This document shows positions 46,836-54,584 of a DNA stretch of 64,000 bases, one piece after another. The notes under the pieces were generated by a model, which did not search any database, was not told where the DNA came from, and saw nothing but the letters and a program-made list of their open reading frames with translations. This DNA is from Parahaliea mediterranea (lineage in GTDB: Bacteria > Pseudomonadota > Gammaproteobacteria > Pseudomonadales > Halieaceae). The stretch covers positions 62,001 to 126,000 of the forward strand of contig NZ_JAFKCZ010000007.1 in assembly GCF_017255185.1 (NCBI RefSeq). Direction: 5' to 3'. How positions within the stretch are numbered: the stretch's first letter is position 1; the number at the start of each line of letters is the position of its first letter. Position numbers and translations under genes: made by a program.

Positions 46836-47241
46836 GGTGACAAACTTCCCTTGTGGAAAAAGCGGATTTACCCCTGTGTATCAGTATGGCTCATTTCGGA
46901 AAATACCGGCGGACTCGCGCGCCCGCATGTTCCGAACGGCCAACCGAACCGATCGGGAAGACCGGTTTGATGGCTCATAAAACGAACTGGCTGCCCACCC
47001 GGCGGACCCGAGCCTGCCCTCGTGAGGCATTGCACCGGCGGCCGGCCGCGGCGGTAACCGCGGGGCCTGGCAACGGCGGGTGAGAAATCAGCCGAGCGAA
47101 AAGTATACAACGACCGCTTGAGGGAATTTCTGCAAACACCGCACTCATTTGGCCCATTTCCGCAATATTTAACCAAAATAACAAAATTTTTGGGTTATAT
47201 TCACTACCCTCAAGCCAAAGGACAATGAAAGCGAGCCACTC
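46836..47241. other. Divergent leuA / Lrp-family regulatory region
   Basis: A 406-base gap. No leucine-rich leader peptide or attenuator could be found on the leuA strand. The half nearest the regulator is AT-rich and carries the imperfect dyad at 47170-47197. Otherwise I see no gene or RNA. Confidence 0.4.
47170..47197. promoter_or_regulatory. Imperfect dyad upstream of the Lrp/AsnC gene
   Basis: TAACCAAAATA (47170-47180) and TTTTTGGGTTA (47187-47197) are near reverse complements in an AT-rich stretch 45 bases upstream of the regulator gene. Position and AT-rich dyad fit an Lrp/AsnC autoregulatory site, which is inference. Confidence 0.4.
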
Positions 47242-47727
47242 ATGAAATTCGACCGCACCGATCGCCGCATCCTGGAGATCATGCAGCGCGACGCCCGAAT
47301 CAGCAATCTCGAACTGGCGGAACTGGTGGGCCTGTCGCCAACCCCCTGCTCCCGCCGGGTCAAGCGCCTGGAGGAATCGGGGCTGGTGCGCGGCCACGTG
47401 ACCCTGCTCGACCAGTCCCGTCTCGGGCTCAAACTGACCGCCTATATCGGCATCACCATGGACCGGCATACCCCGGACCGTTTCGAGGCCTTCGAAAAGG
47501 AGGTCTGCAGCTACCCGGAGGTCGTGGAGTGCTCGGTGGTGACCGGCCAGAGCGCCGACTACCTGCTCAAGGCCGTGGTCGCGGACATGGAGTACTACGA
47601 ACGCTTTCTGCTGGGCAAGCTGACCCGGATTCCCGGCGTGACCGGGGTGCACTCCAGCTTCGAGCTGCGCCGCGTCCTGCAGCGCACGGCGTTTCCCCTG
47701 GATCACCTCAATGACGGCCAGAGCTGA
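47242..47727 (+). CDS. Lrp/AsnC family transcriptional regulator
   Basis: A 161-residue regulator with an N-terminal helix-turn-helix (LAELVGLSPTPCSRRVKRLE, about residues 20-45) and a C-terminal RAM effector domain (VVECSVVTGQSADYLLKAVV, PGVTGVHSSFELRRV). It is probably an amino-acid sensor. Divergent placement from leuA makes branched-chain amino acid control plausible. Confidence 0.92.
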   Translation: MKFDRTDRRILEIMQRDARISNLELAELVGLSPTPCSRRVKRLEESGLVRGHVTLLDQSRLGLKLTAYIGITMDRHTPDRFEAFEKEVCSYPEVVECSVVTGQSADYLLKAVVADMEYYERFLLGKLTRIPGVTGVHSSFELRRVLQRTAFPLDHLNDGQS

Positions 47728-47842
47728 GGCCCGGCCCGGTTATCACTATCGGTCACTTTGGGTGGCCGAATCGGGTCTGTGACCGGCCGCGCCATCACCG
47801 GACAATAGGTAAAAATGGCCGCGAAAATAACAGGAGGGGCGG

Positions 47843-48619
47843 ATGCACGACGTCAGGGACCAGGTCGCGATTGTCACCGGCGGCGCCAGTGGCATGGGGC
47901 GCATCATCGCCGGACGACTCGCCGCGCGCGGCGCCAGGGTGGCGATTTTCGACATCAATGAGGACAACCTGGCGACCGCCGCCGGGGCCGGCGGTTTCAC
48001 CCCCCTGCGCTGCGACATCGGCGACCGCGCCGAGGTCGAGGCCGCCGTCGCCAGGGTACAGGCGGAGCTGGGCCCGGTGGACCTGCTGGTGCACGCCGCG
48101 GCGCTGATGCCCAGCCACCAGCTCATCGACCACACCCACGAGGACATGGAGCGCCTGTTCCGCATCAATTATTTTGGCACGACCTACGCCGTGCGCGCGG
48201 TGCTGCCACAGATGATGGCGCGCGGACGCGGGCGCATCATTGCCTTCGGCTCCATCGCCGGCCACGCACTGGTGCCGCACATGGGCGCCTACTGCGCGAC
48301 CAAGTCGGCGGTGAACAGCTACATCGAAGTGCTGCAGAACGAGATTCGCGACAGCGGAGTCAAAGTCCACCTGGTCTGCCCCCCCGCGGTGAACACGCCG
48401 TTGATCGACCAGAGCCTGGATACCGACAGCCCCGGCAGCCTGCGCAACGCCAAACAGTCGGGGCGGCTGGCGGACCCGGAGAAAATCGTCGACGCCATCG
48501 ACAAGGGCGTGGCCAAGGGGCGCGACATCATCTACCCCGGGGAGGCCCGACTGCTGATGCTGTGGCACACGCTGGCGCCCCGGCTGTGGTGGAAAACCGT
48601 ACTCGGCTTCGAGAAATAA
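47843..48619 (+). CDS. Short-chain dehydrogenase/reductase
   Basis: A 258-residue classical SDR: VTGGASGMGRIIAG, catalytic Ser in FGSIAGHALVP and YCATKSAV. The structural NNAG is replaced by VHAAALM. Asp in VAIFDINEDN predicts NAD. The C-terminus (LWHTLAPRLWWKTVLGFEK) is aromatic and may touch the membrane, as in lipid-acting SDRs. A good AGGAGG ribosome-binding site precedes 47843. Substrate unknown. Confidence 0.87.
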   Translation: MHDVRDQVAIVTGGASGMGRIIAGRLAARGARVAIFDINEDNLATAAGAGGFTPLRCDIGDRAEVEAAVARVQAELGPVDLLVHAAALMPSHQLIDHTHEDMERLFRINYFGTTYAVRAVLPQMMARGRGRIIAFGSIAGHALVPHMGAYCATKSAVNSYIEVLQNEIRDSGVKVHLVCPPAVNTPLIDQSLDTDSPGSLRNAKQSGRLADPEKIVDAIDKGVAKGRDIIYPGEARLLMLWHTLAPRLWWKTVLGFEK

Positions 48620-48678
48620 ACCAGCGGGACGCCAGTCTCGGGGACAGGTGATCGCGGTCGTGATAGCATCGCCGGCCC

Positions 48679-49887
48679 ATGGCCGCGCATTCACAACGAT
48701 TCCTGCACCCCGATTCCGGCTGGATACTGCTCCTGCTGGCGGCCCTGGTATCGCTCGGGCCACTGAGTATCGACATGTACCTGCCGGCGATGCCGGTAAT
48801 GCGCGAGTCCCTCGACACCTCGACGGCCAACGTGCAACTCACCCTGAGTGCCTACCTGGCCGGCTTCGCCGTGTTTCACCTGGTGTGCGGCCCCCTGGCG
48901 GACCGCTTCGGCCGCAAGCCCGTGCTGCTCGGCGGCGCGATCATCTTTGTGGTGGCTTGCATCGGCTGCAGCCTGTCGACCACGGTGGAGCAACTGATCG
49001 CCTTTCGCCTGCTGCAGGGCGTCGGCGCCTGCACCGGCCCCACCCTCGGCCGGGCCATTACCCGGGACCTGTTCGGGCCGCGCCGCGCCGCCCGCGCACT
49101 GTCGCTGATCGCCATGTTGATGGCCCTGGCGCCGGCGGTAGCGCCGACCCTGGGCAGCGCCATGCTGCTGGTGCTGCCCTGGCCCAGTATTTTCGTGTTC
49201 CTGGCCGCCTACGGCCTGCTGATCGCATTGCTGGTACAGCGTCTGCTGCCCGAATCCCTGCCCCAGCGCCAGAGCCTCCACCCGGCCGTCATCGGCCGCA
49301 ACTTCGCCATGCTGCTGCGCTCCGGCCCGTTCATGACCGTGGCCCTGGGTAGTTCGCTGCTGTACGCCGGACTGATGGCCTACCTGGCCTCCTCGGGCTT
49401 TGTGTACATCGACATGCTGGGCGTGCCCCTGCAGTATTTCGGCCTGATTTTCCTCACCACCGTCATGGGCTACATCATCGGCAGCGCGACCAGCGCGCGC
49501 CTGGCCGGCCGGCTCGAATCCCACCAGGTGGTGATACTGGGGGCCCTCCTCGCCACCGCGGGCTGCCTGTTGATGCTGGGCGGTTCCAGCCTGTGGCCCG
49601 AGAGCGTGCTGGCCTTGATGCTGCCGATGATGGTGTTTAGCGCCTCGCTGGGACTGATCCTGCCCCACGCCATGACGCTCGCGCTGCAGCCCTACCCGCA
49701 CATGGCGGCCACCGCCTCCGCCCTGCTCGGCTTTATTCAGATGGGCGTTTCCGCCACCGCCAGCGCCGCGGTCGGCGGGATACTGGGCAACTCGCCGGCG
49801 CCCATGGTGTGGTCGATGACCGCGCTGTCGCTGCTCGGCCTGCTGCTGTTGCTGCGGGTGCGCCGCGGCGCGGACGCGGCCACCTGA
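48679..49887 (+). CDS. Bcr/CflA family multidrug efflux MFS transporter
   Basis: A 402-residue drug/proton antiporter-type MFS protein with about 12 helices. The first helix and loop LSIDMYLPAMPVM, then FGRKPVLLGGAIIF (motif A) and LLQGVGACTGPTLGRAI (motif C region), are typical of Bcr/CflA proteins. It lies 60 bases after the SDR on the same strand. Exported compounds cannot be predicted. Confidence 0.9.
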   Translation: MAAHSQRFLHPDSGWILLLLAALVSLGPLSIDMYLPAMPVMRESLDTSTANVQLTLSAYLAGFAVFHLVCGPLADRFGRKPVLLGGAIIFVVACIGCSLSTTVEQLIAFRLLQGVGACTGPTLGRAITRDLFGPRRAARALSLIAMLMALAPAVAPTLGSAMLLVLPWPSIFVFLAAYGLLIALLVQRLLPESLPQRQSLHPAVIGRNFAMLLRSGPFMTVALGSSLLYAGLMAYLASSGFVYIDMLGVPLQYFGLIFLTTVMGYIIGSATSARLAGRLESHQVVILGALLATAGCLLMLGGSSLWPESVLALMLPMMVFSASLGLILPHAMTLALQPYPHMAATASALLGFIQMGVSATASAAVGGILGNSPAPMVWSMTALSLLGLLLLLRVRRGADAAT

Positions 49888-49945
49888 CCGGCGGCCCGCG
49901 CCTGTGGCATACTGGCGCGTCCCTGTAACTCGCGGAGTCAGCCCC

Positions 49946-50953
49946 TTGCAAACCGCCGCCGACGTCACCCAACTGATTGGCAATACCCCCCTGCTTCACC
50001 TGAGGCAGGTCTCCGAACGCACCGGGTGCACCATCCTGGGCAAGGCGGAATTCCTCAACCCGGGCCAGTCGGTCAAGGACCGCACGGCGCTGGGCATTAT
50101 CCGCGCCGCCGAGCGGGCGGGGGAGCTCGAACCCGGCGGGCGCATCGTGGAGGGCACCGCGGGCAATACCGGCATCGGCCTGACACTGCTGGCCAACGCC
50201 CTGGGCTACTCCAGCACGGTGGTCATGCCGATCACCCAGAGCAAGGAAAAGATCGACACCCTGGAATTGCTCGGCGCCGACCTGCACCTGGTGGGCGCCA
50301 CGTCCTACACCGACCCCAACCACTATATCCATACCGCCGAGCGCCTGGCCAACGACTATGCGGCCCGGGAGCCCCACGGCGCCATCTGGGCGCGCCAGTT
50401 CGACAACCTGGCGAATATGGAAATCCACCGCGACACCACCGGCGAGGAAATCTGGCGACAGACCGACGGCAAGGTGGACGGCTTTGTCTGCGCGGTGGGT
50501 ACCGGTGGCACCCTGGCCGGGGTCTCCACCGCGCTCAAGGCCCACAATCCCGCCGTGCAAATCGGCATCGCCGATCCCGCCGGCGCCTCCCTTTCCAGTT
50601 ATTTCGGCACCGGCGAACTCTCCCCCAGCGAAGGCAATTCGATCATGGAGGGTATCGGCATCAACCACGTGACCGGCAATGTGGCCCAGGCCCGGGTCGA
50701 CCACGCCTGGTCGATCAGCGACGCCGAGGCCCTGCCCTACCTGTTCGACTTGCTGCAGCACGAGGGGCTGTGCCTGGGGGGCTCCTCGGCGATCAATATC
50801 GCCGGCGCGGTCAAGCTGGCCGCGGAGCTGGGGCCCGGCCACACCATCGTCACCATCCTCTGTGACTACGGCAACCGCTACCAGAGCAAACTGTTCAATC
50901 CGGTCTTCCTGCGCAACAAGGATCTTCCGGTACCCACCTGGCTGGATATCTGA
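49946..50953 (+). CDS. cysK: Cysteine synthase family PLP enzyme
   Basis: A 335-residue fold-type II enzyme that makes cysteine from O-acetylserine and sulfide, or a close relative. The PLP Lys is about residue 44 in NPGQSVKDRTALG, followed by EGTAGNTGIGL and GTGGTLAG. TTG at 49946 is preferred because GGAG lies eight bases upstream and QTAADVTQLIGNTPLL is the usual N-terminus; a GTG at 49904 is possible. Ser-phosphate-loop details differ from E. coli CysK (EGTAGNTG rather than EPTSGNTG), so a variant specificity is possible. Confidence 0.85.
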   Translation: MQTAADVTQLIGNTPLLHLRQVSERTGCTILGKAEFLNPGQSVKDRTALGIIRAAERAGELEPGGRIVEGTAGNTGIGLTLLANALGYSSTVVMPITQSKEKIDTLELLGADLHLVGATSYTDPNHYIHTAERLANDYAAREPHGAIWARQFDNLANMEIHRDTTGEEIWRQTDGKVDGFVCAVGTGGTLAGVSTALKAHNPAVQIGIADPAGASLSSYFGTGELSPSEGNSIMEGIGINHVTGNVAQARVDHAWSISDAEALPYLFDLLQHEGLCLGGSSAINIAGAVKLAAELGPGHTIVTILCDYGNRYQSKLFNPVFLRNKDLPVPTWLDI

Positions 50954-50995
50954 GCGCGGACCGACGACAAGCTATCACGAGAATAAGGAAAAGCC

Positions 50996-51616
50996 ATGAA
51001 ACTCGGCATCATTTGCGGCAGCCACCGCCCCGATTCACAGAGCGGCAAGGTCGCACGCTACATCGAACGCGCACTGCGCGAACAGGAAATCTGCGACGAG
51101 ACCTGGCTCTTCGACCTGGCCGGCAATCCCCTGCCACTGTGGGAAGAGGGTGTCTGGGACAGCGAGGACGCCCGCTGGCAGGAGCACCTCAAACCGCTCA
51201 GCGAACAACTGCACAGCTGCGACGGCTTCGTGGTGGTATCACCGGAGTGGCACGGCATGGCACCGGCCGGCCTGAAGAATTTCTTCCTGATGTGGACCGC
51301 GGGCGAGGAGATCGCCCACAAACCGGCGCTGATCGTCACCGTGTCGGTGGCCGACGGCGGCTCCTACCCCGTCGCGGAACTGCGCATGAGCAGCTACAAG
51401 AACAGCCGCATCTGCTACCTGCCGGAGCACCTGATCATCCGCTACGTGGACACCGTGTTCAACGACAAGCCCGAGGACAACAAGCCCAGCGCCCAGGAAT
51501 ACTTCGAGGCGCGGCTGACCTATTGCATGGAGCTGCTGCGGGAGTACGCCCTGGCCTTCCGCCAGATTCGCGCCAGCGGCAAGGCCAGCCTGGGCACCTA
51601 CAGCAGCGGGATGTGA
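50996..51616 (+). CDS. NADPH-dependent FMN reductase family protein
   Basis: A 206-residue flavodoxin-fold oxidoreductase. The phosphate-binding loop appears as ICGSHRPDSQSGKVA and the flavin/NADPH loop as VVVSPEWHGMAPAGLKNFF. It may reduce FMN, quinones or azo compounds. It is 42 bases downstream of the cysteine synthase gene on the same strand and is probably co-transcribed. Confidence 0.85.
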   Translation: MKLGIICGSHRPDSQSGKVARYIERALREQEICDETWLFDLAGNPLPLWEEGVWDSEDARWQEHLKPLSEQLHSCDGFVVVSPEWHGMAPAGLKNFFLMWTAGEEIAHKPALIVTVSVADGGSYPVAELRMSSYKNSRICYLPEHLIIRYVDTVFNDKPEDNKPSAQEYFEARLTYCMELLREYALAFRQIRASGKASLGTYSSGM

Positions 51617-51629
51617 GGCGAACCCAGTT

Positions 51630-51667
51630 GGCCGAATGAATTCGGCCCTACAGGGGGTGCTGTAGGG
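51630..51667. repeat. Twin-hairpin intergenic repeat (REP-like)
   Basis: GGCCGAAT-GA-ATTCGGCC (51630-51647) runs directly into CCCTACAG-GGGGTG-CTGTAGGG (51646-51667). The GGCCGAATTC and CTGTAGGG pieces resemble short extragenic repeats that I associate with proteobacterial genomes. It lies between the converging FMN reductase and dsbA genes and may also serve as a transcript end. Confidence 0.6.
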
Positions 51668-51687
51668 CCGCGCAGCGGGCCCCGCGC

Positions 51688-52320
51688 CTATTCCGCGCCG
51701 GCGGCGCGCTCCTGGGCGATCAGGTATTCGGCGATCTTCAGCATATTGGCCTGGCTGCCCGCCTTGCGGGTGCTGATGCGGTACTTGCCGTTGACCATCA
51801 TCTCCGGCGTGCCGGTGATCTTGGCGGCGCGGGCGCGGCTGTTGGCCTGGCGCACCTGGCTGCCGACACCGAAGGAGCTATAGGCCTTGTCGAAATCCTC
51901 GGCGGCTACGCCATTGGCGGTAAACAGGGCCTTGATTTCCTTGTCCGACTGCAGGCGCTTGCGGTCGACATTCATGGCCTGAAACAACACCGTGTGCATG
52001 GTATCGAGCACACCCAGCACTTCCGCAGTGTAGTATGCCTTGGCATGCAGCTCCATGGGCTTGTTCCACACCGCCGGCGAACCGACAAAGGCCACGTCGT
52101 CTGCGAGGGACTTTTTCCACTGGGTGACCATGGGTTCGAAATTGTAGCAGTGGCCGCAGCCGTACCAGAAAAACTCGGTCACCTCGACCTTGTCGCCATC
52201 GACGGTGCGCAAGGGCGGGGTGATAAGGTCATAGTGTTTACCTTCCTGCCAGTCCTCCGCCCATGCGGCCACGGGGGCCAGGGCCAGGAGGGAAAGCGCC
52301 AATATCCAGTTTTTTAGCAT
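51688..52320 (-). CDS. dsbA: Periplasmic thiol:disulfide oxidoreductase DsbA
   Basis: A 210-residue periplasmic oxidase that introduces disulphides into exported proteins. The signal peptide ends AAWA (residue 21). The active site is Cys55-Gly-His-Cys58 (WYGCGHCYNFEP), with the cis-Pro in ITGTPEMMVNG. CGHC rather than the E. coli CPHC is common in Pseudomonas-type DsbA. It lies downstream of the cytochrome c4 terminator. Confidence 0.93.
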   Translation of the reverse strand: MLKNWILALSLLALAPVAAWAEDWQEGKHYDLITPPLRTVDGDKVEVTEFFWYGCGHCYNFEPMVTQWKKSLADDVAFVGSPAVWNKPMELHAKAYYTAEVLGVLDTMHTVLFQAMNVDRKRLQSDKEIKALFTANGVAAEDFDKAYSSFGVGSQVRQANSRARAAKITGTPEMMVNGKYRISTRKAGSQANMLKIAEYLIAQERAAGAE

Positions 52321-52383
52321 GGTAGTACTCCAAGTTGTCGCATCGGCTTTGACCGCGAGTAACCCAGCGGGTTCTGGCGGTGC

Positions 52384-52409
52384 AAAAAAAAGGTGGCCCG
52401 AGCCACCTT
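52384..52409 (-). terminator. Rho-independent terminator after the cytochrome c4 gene
   Basis: On the minus strand, AAGGTGGC and GCCACCTT form an 8-bp stem with a 4-base loop followed by a run of eight T residues. It lies 27 bases past the cytochrome c4 stop and upstream of dsbA. Confidence 0.85.
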
Positions 52410-52435
52410 CATTGATATCGGTGTAGCGCCGCCGC

Positions 52436-53068
52436 TTATTTCAAGCCGGCGGCGTAGCTGGCGACGGCCTCGATTTCCTTGTCGCTGAGACCAAAGGCCG
52501 TCGAACGCATAATGCGGGTATCACCGTCGTTGGTGCGACCGCTTTCGTCCTCGTGACCCTTGCGGTACATCTTCAGCTGGCTGGCGATGTATTCGGCGTG
52601 TTGCCCGGCCAGCGAGGGGAAGCCCGCGGGTGCGTTGCCCTTGCCATTGGGGGAGTGGCAAGCGGTGCAGGCCGGCACGCCGCGCTCGGCCACGCCTGCG
52701 CGGTAGACCTTCTCACCCAGGGCCAGCAGGTCCGGGTTGGTCTGGCTTCCGCTGCGGGGCAGGACCGCGTAGTAGGCGGCGATGTCCGCCAGCTGCTGGT
52801 CGCTTTTGCCATCCAGCTGGCCCGCCATGGTGGGTACCGGACGGGCGCCGTCGCGAATGTCCTGCAACTGCTTGAACAGGTAGCGGGCGTTCTGGCCCGC
52901 CAGTTTGGGGAAGGTCGGCGCGGGGCTGTTGCCGTCGGCACCGTGGCAGGCGGCGCAGACCGCGGTTTGCGCCTCGCCAGCCTTCGCGTCCCCTTCCGGG
53001 GTCTTGGCCGCAAGTGCGGCCTGGCTAAGCCCGAACAGCAAGCCACAGGCAATTACTATCTTTTTCAT
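52436..53068 (-). CDS. Diheme cytochrome c4
   Basis: A 210-residue periplasmic diheme electron carrier to terminal oxidases. The signal peptide ends near AALA. Heme sites are CAACH at residues 38-42 and CTACH at residues 134-138, each with a later Met ligand candidate (VPTMAGQL, RIMRSTAF). Internal duplication is evident. It follows the cytochrome c5 gene by 32 bases. Confidence 0.93.
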   Translation of the reverse strand: MKKIVIACGLLFGLSQAALAAKTPEGDAKAGEAQTAVCAACHGADGNSPAPTFPKLAGQNARYLFKQLQDIRDGARPVPTMAGQLDGKSDQQLADIAAYYAVLPRSGSQTNPDLLALGEKVYRAGVAERGVPACTACHSPNGKGNAPAGFPSLAGQHAEYIASQLKMYRKGHEDESGRTNDGDTRIMRSTAFGLSDKEIEAVASYAAGLK

Positions 53069-53100
53069 TTCACTTCCGGGTCTGGTTGTTGTGTGCCCGC

Positions 53101-53406
53101 CTACTCCGCCGGAGAGGACATGAATTCAATCAGGGCTTTGTATTCGTCGTCGCTGCAGTCGAAGCACATACCCTTTGGCGGCATGGCATTCAGCCCCGAA
53201 TTCACCGACTGAACCAGAGCGTCCACCCCCTTGTCCAGGCGCGGCTTCCAGGCTTCGACGTCGTGTGTTTTGGGCGCGTTTGCAGCCCCGGTATTGTGGC
53301 AGACAGCGCAGCTTTTGTTGTACTTCTCCATCGGCGGCTGAGCCATGCCGGGTTGTGCCAATACGGCCAGGGTCGAAATAGCGGCCAGGAGTGTCAACTT
53401 TTTCAT
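53101..53406 (-). CDS. Monoheme cytochrome c5
   Basis: A 101-residue periplasmic cytochrome. The signal peptide [19 protein letters not shown] is followed by heme motif CAVCH (residues 33-37) and a Met ligand in [10 protein letters not shown]. The extra Cys pair in [10 protein letters not shown] is characteristic of c5. The ATG at 53406 has GAGG six bases upstream. Together with c4 it forms the electron-carrier pair conserved beside engB. Confidence 0.92.
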   Translation of the reverse strand: MKKLTLLAAISTLAVLAQPGMAQPPMEKYNKSCAVCHNTGAANAPKTHDVEAWKPRLDKGVDALVQSVNSGLNAMPPKGMCFDCSDDEYKALIEFMSSPAE

Positions 53407-53621
53407 TGCTAACCTCATATCAGGGTTGGGGGCTCTTCCTTCGGCCAATCACCGCCGACGAAAAAAAGCTGTGGCATTATATACGACTTGCCGCGCTGTT
53501 GAAAAACTGCCCGCGCCATCCTTTTCCCGGAAGGGCGGCGAAGTGCTCGAGGCGGCGCGCACCACCAACAAACCCGATTTACCGGCCTGCGCCACAGGCC
53601 CGGACAAGGCACCATGCAACC

Positions 53622-54284
53622 ATGACAGAACCCGAAGTCGACAAGGCCCCGCCCCGCCCCGAATACCGGCGCGCGGAATTTCTCACCAGCGCCGGCAAGT
53701 TCGCCCAGTGCCCACCCGACGAGGGCTGGGAAGTGGCTTTCGCCGGCCGCTCCAACGCAGGAAAATCGAGTGCAATCAATAGCTTGACCGGCAACCGCAA
53801 GCTTGCCCGAACCTCCAAGACCCCGGGTAGGACCCAGCTGATCAACTTTTTCGTGGTGGGCGAGCAACAGCGCCTGGTGGACCTGCCAGGCTACGGCTTC
53901 GCCAAGGTCCCCGAGGCGGTCAAGCGGGAGTGGACCCGGCAGCTGGAAAGCTACCTGCAACAGCGGCAAAGCCTGCGCGGCCTGGTGCTGCTGATGGATG
54001 TGCGCCATCCCCTGCAAGCCTTCGACCAGCAAATGCTGGGCTGGGCGATCGCCGCCGACATGCCTGTGCACATCCTGCTGACCAAGGCCGACAAGCTCAA
54101 GAACGGCCCCGCCAGCAATACGCTGCTGCAGGTCCGCCGCCAGTTACAGGACCGGTCCGACATGATCAGCGTACAGCTGTTCTCCGCACTGAAGCATACC
54201 GGGCACAAAGAGCTGCGGAAGGTCCTGGACGCCTGGTTGACCGATGCCAGTGTGTATGACGATGAAGAGGGATTGGCCGAGTAA
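53622..54284 (+). CDS. engB: Ribosome biogenesis GTPase EngB (YihA/YsxC)
   Basis: A 220-residue TrmE-Era-type GTPase needed for 50S assembly. G1 is GRSNAGKSS (residues 42-50), G2 [12 protein letters not shown]3 [11 protein letters not shown]4 LTKADKL. The ATG at 53622 gives the usual short N-terminal extension before RRAEFLTSA. It diverges from the cytochrome genes and converges with polA, as in Pseudomonas. Confidence 0.95.
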   Translation: MTEPEVDKAPPRPEYRRAEFLTSAGKFAQCPPDEGWEVAFAGRSNAGKSSAINSLTGNRKLARTSKTPGRTQLINFFVVGEQQRLVDLPGYGFAKVPEAVKREWTRQLESYLQQRQSLRGLVLLMDVRHPLQAFDQQMLGWAIAADMPVHILLTKADKLKNGPASNTLLQVRRQLQDRSDMISVQLFSALKHTGHKELRKVLDAWLTDASVYDDEEGLAE

Positions 54285-54322
54285 AAGGACGGAGAAACGC
54301 GGCCCGGCACATCCTGTGCATA

Positions 54323-54362
54323 AAAAAGCCCGGTTGCCTATAGGGGGGTAGACAACCGGGCC
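54323..54362 (-). terminator. Rho-independent terminator downstream of polA
   Basis: GGCCCGGTTG and CAACCGGGC flank a 14-16 base loop and are followed on the minus strand by six T residues. It ends polA-strand transcription, or a separate sRNA, about 220 bases past the polA stop. Confidence 0.85.
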
Positions 54363-54520
54363 ACCTTGGGTCTCTGGGGAAGAGACGTTGCTCGAAAACG
54401 GCCCATGGAGAATGACCGCCAGAGCATGTAGCAGCAAGCTACGATTAATGAGACTGGCGTCCGCGCCCAGAGTTCCCCCCGGGCGAAAAATTATCGGCGG
54501 CCCCGGGAGCCAGCCTGCCG

Positions 54521-54575
54521 CGGCCCGACCGAGCGCGGCCCGACCGAGCGCGGCCCGACCGAACGCGGCCCGACC
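54521..54575. repeat. 15-bp tandem repeat after polA
   Basis: CGGCCCGACCGAGCG is repeated at 54521, 54536 and 54551 (third copy with one change), plus ten bases of a fourth copy to 54575. It sits ten bases beyond the polA stop and outside any supported gene. Confidence 0.9.
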
Positions 54576-54584
54576 CACACCGGC

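Larger units (their letters stand above)
54285..54584 (-). ncRNA. Candidate sRNA in the engB-polA gap (Spot 42/ErsA position)
   Basis: The 300-base gap between the converging engB and polA genes is where E. coli encodes Spot 42. I believe Pseudomonas carries ErsA in a similar context. On the minus strand a GATAAT box (54496-54491) precedes about 130 bases that end at a strong terminator (54323-54362). There is no convincing -35 box and no primary-sequence match that I recognise. The existence of an RNA is inference from synteny and terminator. The polA-proximal part holds a 15-base tandem repeat. Confidence 0.35.

Noticed and set aside
46836-47241. leuA leader peptide/attenuator
   Set aside because: No short frame with a run of Leu codons followed by alternative hairpins and a T tract could be found on the leuA strand.
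54144-54578. 144-residue minus-strand frame beginning in the 15-bp repeat
   Set aside because: It reads GRAALGRAA from the repeat, overlaps the end of engB antisense and has no recognisable domain.
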